Assembly: GCA_023404095.1 (NCBI GenBank)
Contig: JAEYDD010000039.1
Location: 1-64,000, forward strand
From: Pseudomonadota bacterium
GTDB taxonomy: Bacteria > Pseudomonadota > Alphaproteobacteria > Rhizobiales > Rhizobiaceae
Reading direction: 5' to 3'
DNA length: 64,000 nucleotides
Every line of letters begins with the position of its first letter. Position 1 is the first letter of the stretch. This document shows positions 25,777 through 32,702 of this stretch, in pieces. A model generated the notes under the pieces. It searched no databases, had not been told where the DNA came from, and worked only from the letters and a program-made list of their open reading frames with translations. The position numbers and the translations under genes were made by a program.

Positions 25777-25792
25777 GTTACGGCTCCGTAAC
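25777..25792. promoter_or_regulatory. Perfect dyad at the start of the CGNR-like gene
   Basis: GTTACGG-CT-CCGTAAC lies directly before the ATG at 25,776. A further GTTAC at about 25,808-25,812 may be a half-site. Its place over the ribosome-binding region or first transcribed bases suggests an operator. Confidence 0.5.
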
Positions 25793-25918
25793 GGGGTTTT
25801 CCGAAGTCGTTACATTACAGGTAGCGAATATTGTTGTCCCGGGAGATTTGTGACAGCAATAGTACCGGTATGGGCCGGGCGTCCCGTGCCCTTTCCTCCC
25901 GTAACTCGTTGAAAAAGG

Positions 25919-26119
25919 GTGACGAAGATGTACGACGACGACGACTTCAGGCTTTTTCGCATCAGCGAAGTGTGCAGGATAACCACGCTCTCGCGGAGCA
26001 GCATATTCCGACTGAGGAAGAAGCCGGGCAGCCGTTTTCCCGCGGCAGTTCCCCTTACGTCCGGAAGGATAGCGATCAGTCGGTCCGAACTGGCTGCCTG
26101 GCTTCGAACCCTGCACTGA
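25919..26119 (+). CDS. AlpA-family (MerR-like) phage/ICE regulator
   Basis: This encodes 66 residues. The pattern FRISEVCRITTLSRSSIFRL then GSRFPAAVPLTSGRIAISRS and ELAAWL is the short winged helix-turn-helix of AlpA-type regulators. These activate integrases or act as excisionases (recombination directionality factors) in prophages and rhizobial integrative elements. Its presence near a tRNA att fragment supports integrative-element origin. No integrase is seen close by. Confidence 0.75.
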   Translation: MTKMYDDDDFRLFRISEVCRITTLSRSSIFRLRKKPGSRFPAAVPLTSGRIAISRSELAAWLRTLH

Positions 26120-26182
26120 ACCGGCTCGAGCTGCCTTGCGCCGCACCCGCCCGACGGGTGCGGCGGCGTCCACGGTTAATTT

Positions 26183-26197
26183 CATGCACTCATACCG
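26183..26197. repeat. Degenerate copy of the TGCAT-N5-ATGCA motif
   Basis: ATGCACTCATACCGCAC keeps the spacer TCATA and the outer TGCA/GCA parts. It lies 65 bases after the AlpA-type gene. Confidence 0.35.
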
Positions 26198-26369
26198 CAC
26201 CCACGACGGCTTAGCGGAGGACCACCCGCGGGCGGGACTGAATGCCGGAGTCACATCTTCCCCACCTTCGATTCGGTCCGGCTGACGGCGTGGCGTCTCG
26301 ACGCGGCTCGCGCCAGCATCCGGCCGCCGGGGGCCAGAGGGCGCGCGGGTTGTTCAGGAGTCGAATTCC

Positions 26370-26489
26370 ATGCCCCTGCCAAGGAAGAAGCCAGCCTCTG
26401 CCCGCGCTCGAAAATCGCACGACAATGCAATAGCCTACGTGGGTCCGTCCGGTGCTGCAAACGCGAGGTTTGCGGAAATTTTGCTGTAA
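26370..26489 (+). CDS. Small basic protein of unknown function
   Basis: This gives 39 residues (MPLPRKKPASARARKSHDNA, then IAYVGPSGAANARFAEILL). AGGAG lies nine bases before the ATG at 26,370. The basic head and helical tail look real, and the frame is distinct from the random GC-rich frames around it. The function is unknown. It sits between two groups of TGCAT-type dyads. Confidence 0.45.
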   Translation: MPLPRKKPASARARKSHDNAIAYVGPSGAANARFAEILL

Positions 26490-27059
26490 AGCGGTCGGCC
26501 ATACGCCGAGCGTGGGACATTTCCCTCTTCACGCCGGCCCCGCGCACGCAAGAACGTCCCAATCGTCGGCCGCAAGGCGCGGTGCGCGGGACTGGATTTT
26601 GATGCATTCATAATGCACAGCAGAACGCCGACCCATTCAGAGCGTCGCGTCCCACAGCGACCGACAAGATCACGGGGGCGATGTGGTCCTTACCAAAATT
26701 GATGCATTCATGATGCACCGCGGTTGGGGCCCTTCTGACTGGCGGCGTTTTATCTATCTACCCCCAAGCGCAGTGATAGACGCGTGGCTATCAAGCTGTG
26801 GCTGGAGCCTCCTCCCGTCAGAGGGCGCGCGGCTTGCCATGGAGACCGGAGACGGGGGCTTGGAACCGCGCGCTGGACGCCGCGTTCGAAGACCATCGCG
26901 CGTGGTATTTTAGCGGGAGATGCCGTCACAGAGCCGGCATGTCTGGAAGGGCGCAGCGTCGGTCCCTCATTGCGCACCACCATAGCCCGCCTGTGGCTTC
27001 CCGGCGGCGGAGCTGGCATACCTCGTGCGCGTTCTGACGGGGTTGCGCCCGTGCTGCGT
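26490..27059. other. No confident gene
   Basis: The stretch contains the two dyads described separately. Several GC-rich frames are open, for example from a GTG at 26,683 (MVLTKIDAFMMHRGWGPSDW), without any known motif. Confidence 0.3.
26602..26718. repeat. Two TGCAT-N5-ATGCA dyads exactly 100 bases apart
   Basis: At 26,603-26,617 and 26,703-26,717 the sequence GATGCATTCAT(A/G)ATGCAC occurs: the inverted halves TGCAT and ATGCA around a 5-base spacer TCAT(A/G). Both are preceded by TTGA. They lie in a gene-poor stretch and look like binding sites for a dimeric regulator. Confidence 0.6.
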
Positions 27060-27314
27060 TCAGGACCTTTCCGGTCCCCGGCATCCGTATATCACCCCTT
27101 TCTCGTCACGTAGCATCACGATCCCCTCTCGGCTAAGCGCCGCGAGTATCTTCATCATGGATTCCTCTGTGATCCATCCATCCTTCTCCAACTTGTGCAC
27201 CGTGCGCGAGGCCAACCCCGCGGCCCTTCCAAGACCTATCTGGGTCAGTCCGGTATGGGCTCTCGCTGCACGAGCGATGGATGGTTCAAGGAACGTCAGC
27301 TGGCCAGCACTCAC
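27060..27314 (-). CDS. Small helix-turn-helix (XRE-type) protein
   Basis: This encodes 84 residues from a GTG at 27,314 preceded by AAGGAG. The XRE fold is seen in ARAHTGLTQIGLGRAAGLAS followed by RTVHKLEKDGWITEESMMKI, ending with EGIVMLRDEKGVIYG. It is a DNA-binding regulator of the lambda-repressor class. It lies in the same direction as the tandem-HTH gene 211 bases upstream, and both could control the divergent operon at 28,181. Confidence 0.65.
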   Translation of the reverse strand: MSAGQLTFLEPSIARAARAHTGLTQIGLGRAAGLASRTVHKLEKDGWITEESMMKILAALSREGIVMLRDEKGVIYGCRGPERS

Positions 27315-27525
27315 GACCTGTGCTCTCCTTGCGAGTCGACACGCGCGTTTTTGCGGGGAGGGTTCTCGGATGTTCGCGTCCGCTGGCCGGTCCGGCGCAC
27401 CGTTTTCACTGCCAGGCGAAGGCCGGAATGGCGGACCAGCACTCGGCGACGGAGGCCTGCTCGTGGCGCAGACGAGTTCCGGTGACGGAAAAGCGCTGAC
27501 GCATGCCGTCCGCAATCGCGCGGGC

Positions 27526-28059
27526 TCAAGTTCTCCATCGGACACCGACCCCATAGAATTTGCGGCTATCCACGTCGCCCCAGCCGGTGAACTCGATTCC
27601 CTGTTCCTGATACCACCCACGAAGAACCGACTGCGATCGGCGGGCTTCCGTGCCGCGCTCGAGGTCCTTGATCACATCGAGACTGAGATTGGCCATCTGG
27701 CCGACCTCGGCCTGCCCTTTGTCGAGCAGGGCTCTCGCCGCCCGAAACGACACCTCCGTGCCTTCAGAGTGGAATGCCACGTCGCCCGACAGGAGCGATC
27801 TCGGTCCATCCGGACCGAGCCACCTAGCTCCGCTTCTCCTGATCGGCTCTCCAATGAGACCTTCGCCCAGCAACTCGATGCCCTGGCTCCGGTAGAAATC
27901 CACCAGCGCGAGGTTGGTCTCCAGCAGGATGCTTTTGCAATTCTCGGCGGCGGATATCGATTTCTGCATGATGTTGGCACGCGTGGCGGCTTCGCGCTGC
28001 GAGATGTTCAGTAGCGCGCGGGCAACACGTAATGCGTCAGCTGGAGCCGGGACCCTCAT
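27526..28059 (-). CDS. Regulator with two XRE-type helix-turn-helix domains
   Basis: This encodes 177 residues. The first HTH is at about 8-65 (LRVARALLNISQREAATRAN, then SISAAENCKSILLETNLALV followed by DFYRSQGIELLGE). The second is at about 104-160 (FRAARALLDKGQAEVGQMAN, then VIKDLERGTEARRSQSVLRG followed by WYQEQGIEFTG). The halves align well, so the gene is an internal duplication. It is divergent from the DUF6634-phosphoesterase-protease operon with 121 bases between, and is the likely repressor of that operon. Confidence 0.75.
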   Translation of the reverse strand: MRVPAPADALRVARALLNISQREAATRANIMQKSISAAENCKSILLETNLALVDFYRSQGIELLGEGLIGEPIRRSGARWLGPDGPRSLLSGDVAFHSEGTEVSFRAARALLDKGQAEVGQMANLSLDVIKDLERGTEARRSQSVLRGWYQEQGIEFTGWGDVDSRKFYGVGVRWRT

Positions 28060-28103
28060 CGATTTGTTGAGCCGGCACCATCGGAAAATGTCAATAATTC
28101 TCT

Positions 28104-28118
28104 TTTGACGTCTTCAAA
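28104..28118. promoter_or_regulatory. Dyad between the tandem-HTH gene and the divergent operon
   Basis: TTTGA-CGTCT-TCAAA is a perfect 5-base inverted repeat. It lies 63 bases before the DUF6634 ATG and 45 bases before the regulator's start, in the shared promoter region, so it is a candidate operator for the two-HTH protein. Confidence 0.45.
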
Positions 28119-28180
28119 TAGTTTGCAAGGGCCTTAAAATCCACCTATGAAGTCGAGTACGATATCAAAAAAGGAGCAGC

Positions 28181-28552
28181 ATGGTGGACGGCGACGATTC
28201 GACTACGCCGCTTGGGTTCGGGATGTCACGGGCAGGACTTGCCGCGACCCTGAAAAGCCTGGCGGTCGACCTCGAGAAGGTTGGTCAATGCGCCGACGCT
28301 CCATCCCCTGCGGTCGCTCTCAATTCGTGGGCGCTTGGATGGCGCAGCGTGCCCTGTCTGTTAGGGCGTCCGATCGGGCATCCGTCGATCGGCGACGGGC
28401 GGGCGTGTCTATCAAGCGAGCTATTCTACCTCGATCCGGGACGCGGGGTCGCCCGGACGTTGTCCCGCTGGTATCGGCTCGGAACGCGTGTCGATCCCGA
28501 CCATTGGATCGACCGGTATCCCGACCTGACCGTGCCGCGGAGAACGCCATGA
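28181..28552 (+). CDS. DUF6634-like protein
   Basis: This encodes 123 residues. The ATG at 28,181 follows AAAGGAGCAGC. The second half, WRSVPCLLGRPIGHPSIGDG, SSELFYLDPGRGVARTLSRW then YRLG, resembles DUF6634 proteins of rhizobial islands, as I recall that family. No catalytic motif is seen and the role is unknown. The stop overlaps the start of the phosphoesterase gene (ATGA), so the two are translationally coupled. Confidence 0.65.
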   Translation: MVDGDDSTTPLGFGMSRAGLAATLKSLAVDLEKVGQCADAPSPAVALNSWALGWRSVPCLLGRPIGHPSIGDGRACLSSELFYLDPGRGVARTLSRWYRLGTRVDPDHWIDRYPDLTVPRRTP

Positions 28553-29337
28553 GAGCCTGGATTCTCTCCGACCTTCACACCGAGTTCTGTGCAGAGGCTG
28601 CCCCGCTGGACGTTCCCGAAGCCGACGTCTGCATTTGCGCGGGAGACATCTGCGATCGTGGACCGGATAGGGCCGTTCGCTACTTGGGCGAACATGTGTC
28701 CGGATCGATGCCTGTAATTCTGGTCCCCGGCAATCACGAGTACTACCGCAGCTCTATTGTCGAGGGGCTGGACCTGGCGCTGGCCACCGCTTCACGGCAC
28801 TATCCTGACGTCCACGTTCTTAGCCGTCGTGCGGTCATTCTCGGCGGATATCGTTTCGTCGGCGCGACGCTGTGGAGCGACTTCGAGCTCTACGGCAACA
28901 TGTTCTGGGCGATGCGTGCCGCGCAGAATGAACTGAACGACTATCGTCGAATCAAGGTTTCGAAGGAGCCGTTTCAACGGTTCACGTCAGGCCACGCAAG
29001 GCGCTTCAACCAAATGGACAAGCGCTTCATCCGGTGCACCCTTGATGAGCAGTACGCTGGTCCGACGGTCGTCGTGACGCACCACGCGCCGAGTCTTCTT
29101 TCTCTTGCTCCGGAATTCGTCGGTGCTCCGCTGACACCGAGCTTCGTTTCCAATCTCGAGCCGGACATTGCCAAGTACCAGCCGATTGCTTGGGTCCACG
29201 GCCACCTGCACAATCGAAGTGACTACGCCATCGTCAATACCCGGGTGATCTGCAATCCGCGGGGCTACTCCGACGAACCAGTCCCGGACTTCGACCCGAG
29301 TCTTGTAATCGACCTGGGAGACCACACCGTTGGCTAG
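28549..29337 (+). CDS. Calcineurin-like metallophosphoesterase
   Basis: This encodes 262 residues. All metal-binding blocks are visible in order: SDLHTEF (DxH), GDICDRG (GDxxDRG), PGNHEYY (GNHE), VVTHHAP and GHLHNRSD (GHxH). It should be an active, cytoplasmic two-metal phosphodiesterase or phosphatase of unknown substrate. It is coupled by overlaps to the DUF6634 gene before it and the AAA protease after it (8 bases). Confidence 0.9.
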   Translation: MRAWILSDLHTEFCAEAAPLDVPEADVCICAGDICDRGPDRAVRYLGEHVSGSMPVILVPGNHEYYRSSIVEGLDLALATASRHYPDVHVLSRRAVILGGYRFVGATLWSDFELYGNMFWAMRAAQNELNDYRRIKVSKEPFQRFTSGHARRFNQMDKRFIRCTLDEQYAGPTVVVTHHAPSLLSLAPEFVGAPLTPSFVSNLEPDIAKYQPIAWVHGHLHNRSDYAIVNTRVICNPRGYSDEPVPDFDPSLVIDLGDHTVG

Positions 29338-31261
29338 ACATTCTGACAAGCGGTTTCGCTGCCCATGGAAGCTATCAAAATCGAACGACGATCCATTTGT
29401 CACCTTGCCGGTTTACCTGGCCTATTGCGGGATCGCCGCGGCGCTTCGTTCTCGTAATCGGAAGAACTCGAAGTTTATCGCTATCCTGCAAATCCAAGGC
29501 GACTGCTACTTGCCGATCTACTCCCAGGCCGCCGAGGTCTTTCTGATGGGGCTCTGGGAGGAGCGGGACTACAATCCGTGCATCGGCGGCTGGGATGAAA
29601 AACGCCACAGGGACCAAATCGTGGCCCTGAACAAGGACCAGGCGATTTTCTTCGCGGGGTCAGGGCACCCTCTCGACACCGAGGCGTGGCTCCTCGCAGA
29701 CGTCGTGGTGAACGTCGCGCCTCCGACCAGAAGGCAGGCGGAGGCGGCGCTGCGACGTTTCGAAATTCCCGTGACCGAGAGGGACGTCGAAATCCTGATT
29801 TCGGAGTCATGGTCTCGACTACACCAGGCTTTCCAAACCCGTCGTCATCCGATTTCCGCGATGGAACGGCTGCGGCGATATCCGCGTGCAGCACCTATTG
29901 CAGCGAACAACGAACCCGACGGACCGACGCTTGACGAAATGCACGGGTTCGGACCGCTTCTCGATTGGGGGCGCGATCTTGCGGCCGACCTTGAGGATTA
30001 CAAGGCAGGGCGTATCAAGTGGGCGGACATCGATTCCGGGGTCCTGATTTCCGGGCCGCCGGGTTCGGGGAAAACGATGTTCGCCGGTGCGCTGGCCAAG
30101 ACATGCGGCGTACCGCTGGTTTACGGTTCGGTTTCCAGCTGGCAGGCGGCGGGTGCCCTTGATGAGCATTTGAAAGCGATGCGGGCCTCTTTCGAAGCGG
30201 CCAAGGCGAAAGCCCCCGCGATATTGTTTGTCGACGAGGTCGACACGCTTGGAGACCGAAGTGAGACGGACCGGAACCGGGGCTACATGCGCGCCGTGAT
30301 TGCTGGCTTTCTCGAGTTACTGGACGGTTTCCATCGGCGCAAAGGGGTCATTGTCGTCACGGCGTGCAACAACCCGGAACAGCTCGATCCGGCGATCCGC
30401 CGATCAGGCAGACTCGGTCAACATTTCGAAGTGACGCTCCCCGACGAAAATGCGAGGTGTTCGATTCTGAAGTATCACAGCGGCATCGATCTCGATCCGA
30501 ACCAGGCCGAGCAGTTCAAGCTTGTGACCGAAGGTTACTCCGGAGCCGACATCGAGCAACTTGTAAGGTTTGCCAAGCGATCGGCGCGCCGAAGAAGGGA
30601 AGACTTCGCCGGCGAGCACATTGTCGGAGAATTGCCGCCGGCACCCGAGCTTCCGGCCGAATACCTTCGTTCCGTCGCTGTCCACGAGGCGGGACATGCC
30701 ATTGTCGCCGTAGAACTCGGGTTCGGTGAACTTGTGAGCGTCAAGATTGCCAGCTACGCCATCCCTGGGAACGGCAATCAGGTCGGAGGGGCAACCTACG
30801 CTATGCCGCGGCATATGCGCAGGACGAGAGCCGACTACCTCGACGATATTGCCGTGTCGTTGGGAGGCATCGCTGCTGAAACGGTGGTGTTCGATGCGTT
30901 CTTCGACGGCGCGGCGGGGTCCCATACTGCCGACCTGAATACCGTGACCAGAGTCGCGACACTGTTGGAGGCCGGACTCGGCATGGGCCACACGCTGATG
31001 GTGGCGGATAAAGCGCCGAGCCGCCTCGAGGTGCTTCGCGCCGGCGACCCGGGATTACGGAGACGTGTGCACGAAATCATCGCCAGTGAGTTCGAGCGGG
31101 CAAAGAACATCATCATGAGCAGGCGTGCCGCGCTGGAGGAGATTGCCACCCGCTTGAAGCAACAGAGGTCACTATCTGGCGACGAAGTTCGGGAGATCAT
31201 GGCAAGACACCGTCGGCCAACGGTAAGCCTTGCGAAGCTTCCCCGAACCATGGGAGTGTAA
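29330..31261 (+). CDS. Soluble FtsH-like AAA+ ATPase with M41 peptidase domain
   Basis: This encodes 643 residues. Residues 1-200 are a distinct N-terminal region without membrane helices. The AAA core has Walker A GPPGSGKT (242-249), Walker B ILFVDEVD (298-305), and second-region-of-homology arginines in RRSGRLGQHF (about 357-366). The C-terminal M41 zinc peptidase has HEAGH (452-456) and a third-ligand Asp in GSHTADLNT (about 535). True FtsH has two N-terminal membrane helices; these are missing, so it should work in the cytosol. The start is TTG at 29,330, overlapping the phosphoesterase stop. Confidence 0.85.
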   Translation: MARHSDKRFRCPWKLSKSNDDPFVTLPVYLAYCGIAAALRSRNRKNSKFIAILQIQGDCYLPIYSQAAEVFLMGLWEERDYNPCIGGWDEKRHRDQIVALNKDQAIFFAGSGHPLDTEAWLLADVVVNVAPPTRRQAEAALRRFEIPVTERDVEILISESWSRLHQAFQTRRHPISAMERLRRYPRAAPIAANNEPDGPTLDEMHGFGPLLDWGRDLAADLEDYKAGRIKWADIDSGVLISGPPGSGKTMFAGALAKTCGVPLVYGSVSSWQAAGALDEHLKAMRASFEAAKAKAPAILFVDEVDTLGDRSETDRNRGYMRAVIAGFLELLDGFHRRKGVIVVTACNNPEQLDPAIRRSGRLGQHFEVTLPDENARCSILKYHSGIDLDPNQAEQFKLVTEGYSGADIEQLVRFAKRSARRRREDFAGEHIVGELPPAPELPAEYLRSVAVHEAGHAIVAVELGFGELVSVKIASYAIPGNGNQVGGATYAMPRHMRRTRADYLDDIAVSLGGIAAETVVFDAFFDGAAGSHTADLNTVTRVATLLEAGLGMGHTLMVADKAPSRLEVLRAGDPGLRRRVHEIIASEFERAKNIIMSRRAALEEIATRLKQQRSLSGDEVREIMARHRRPTVSLAKLPRTMGV

Positions 31262-31263
31262 AC

Positions 31264-31632
31264 ATGTCAAGTAAACGTCGTCCGCGAAAGAAGCGAGGCT
31301 CACGAAGGATCAAGGCGAACACGGGAGCGGAGCAACGCGCTGAAGACCGTTCCTTTGGTTCGGGTCTTGATGAGGTGGGATTTCGCCCTCTGGGAAGGCG
31401 CATTGCTGTATCCCGACGCTCGAGGGGCGATGGGCCTAAGACCGGCTCAGAACCCCAGACCGAACTGCCAACGCCAAACGAATGCCCCCAACTGGCTGAT
31501 CCTTTGGGCTACGACACTCGCGATCCCTCGTGGGTTCGGAAGGCGGCCGAGCATGCCTTGTCGAGCGCGGACAAGGACGCGATTGAGAATGAGGTCGATG
31601 CTGCGCTACGGCGATGGAAACTGCGCGACTGA
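31264..31632 (+). CDS. Small basic protein, last gene of the phosphoesterase-protease operon
   Basis: This encodes 122 residues. It has a very basic head (SSKRRPRKKRGSRRIKAN), a low-complexity middle, and a helical acidic tail (WVRKAAEHALSSADKDAIEN). It starts two bases after the protease stop and so belongs to the operon. The head could bind nucleic acid; that is an inference from charge only. No family is recognised. Confidence 0.6.
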   Translation: MSSKRRPRKKRGSRRIKANTGAEQRAEDRSFGSGLDEVGFRPLGRRIAVSRRSRGDGPKTGSEPQTELPTPNECPQLADPLGYDTRDPSWVRKAAEHALSSADKDAIENEVDAALRRWKLRD

Positions 31633-31701
31633 AAAAAGCGGCGCGGTTCGGCGGCCGCCGTAGCCAGACCCCGATTACCTTCGTGGTGGCGACGGACAAA
31701 C

Positions 31702-31842
31702 TCACGCCTCAATGGCGACCCAGGCCATGGTATTCACCACGGGAATACGAGCTATCGCATATCGGCCAACCATCGGTTCGAAGGTGGAGGGCGCGTCGAC
31801 GACGCTGAGGCAATCGCCCCACTGAAAGGAACGGGCGGTCAC
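31702..31842 (-). CDS. Short protein of unknown function
   Basis: This gives 46 residues from a GTG at 31,842 with TTGGAGGG seven bases upstream. It reads TARSFQWGDCLSVVDAPSTF, then EPMVGRYAIARIPVVNTMAW and VAIEA. The composition and ribosome-binding site are good for such a short frame. It lies between the operon end and the ChaC gene, on the other strand. Confidence 0.4.
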   Translation of the reverse strand: MTARSFQWGDCLSVVDAPSTFEPMVGRYAIARIPVVNTMAWVAIEA

Positions 31843-31934
31843 GTGGTGGCCCTCCAATATAGCGCGAAACTTGACTGTACGGAGAGTTCCATCTCCTATG
31901 GCTGATGGGATGGGATAGGGTTTGAGGTGCGTTT

Positions 31935-32702
31935 GTGCGCAAAATGTCTCTTACACCAGAGCTCGTTGCACTTTGTGAACGAGATGAGCCGGAACCCGAA
32001 CCCGATGCACGGTGGACACCACTTTCGGATGCGGACTACGGCGACTTGGTTTCGAGGTTCTCTGAGGAGAACGGAGACGGTGATCTTTGGGTTTTTGCGT
32101 ACGGTTCGCTCATCTGGAAACCGGAATTCGAGATCACCGAGCGATTGCGCGCAGCGGCCTTTGGTTGGCACCGATCGTTTTGCCTCGAGCTTCTCACCTG
32201 GAGGGGCACACCTGACCAGCCAGGGCTAATGATGGCCCTCGAGCGGGGTGGGCGGTGTGACGGATTTCTCCTCAAGGTGGCGAGAGGTGACCGCCAAAAA
32301 GCGATCGAGCGCCTCCTGCGTCGGGAGGTTTGGGACCACGAAAGCGTCTACACGACCCGGTGGGTCAGGACATTGACCGAGAGAGGATCAATCAGAGCTT
32401 TGAGTTTCTGGGTGGGGCCGGTCGCTGGCGAGGGGGTAGCGCTTCGGCAGCCGCTTGAACGCGTGGCATGGATTTTGGCCAGGGCGTGTGGCTATGCTGG
32501 CTCCTGTGCTGAATACCTCTACAACACCGTTCTCCATCTCGAGGAGTTCGGAATACATGACAGAAAACTGTGGCGGCTTCAGCAATTGGTCGCGAACGAG
32601 ATCAAAATGCTTCACCCAAGCCATGCCGTCTCGCGCCAGCATGCACCTCGACAGGCCACTCCGATCATCCACTCGGCAGGGGTCGCCGAAAAGCAGCGTT
32701 AG
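31935..32702 (+). CDS. ChaC-like gamma-glutamylcyclotransferase
   Basis: This encodes 255 residues. The substrate loop is seen in WVFAYGSLIWKPEF (YGSL motif), with GWHRSFCLELL and RGTPDQPGLMMAL typical of ChaC, and the acidic catalytic region near LLRREVWDHE. ChaC enzymes split glutathione into 5-oxoproline and Cys-Gly in the cytosol. GTG at 31,935 or ATG at 31,944 may be the start. It is convergent with a Kef-type gene, the two stops overlapping by four bases. Confidence 0.85.
   Translation: MRKMSLTPELVALCERDEPEPEPDARWTPLSDADYGDLVSRFSEENGDGDLWVFAYGSLIWKPEFEITERLRAAAFGWHRSFCLELLTWRGTPDQPGLMMALERGGRCDGFLLKVARGDRQKAIERLLRREVWDHESVYTTRWVRTLTERGSIRALSFWVGPVAGEGVALRQPLERVAWILARACGYAGSCAEYLYNTVLHLEEFGIHDRKLWRLQQLVANEIKMLHPSHAVSRQHAPRQATPIIHSAGVAEKQR

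Noticed and set aside
28147..28548. Long N-terminal extension of the metallophosphoesterase from an ATG at 28,147
   Set aside because: The DUF6634-like frame at 28,181 covers this DNA with a better ribosome-binding site, and the phosphoesterase family begins at the ATG at 28,549 with SDLH near residue 6.
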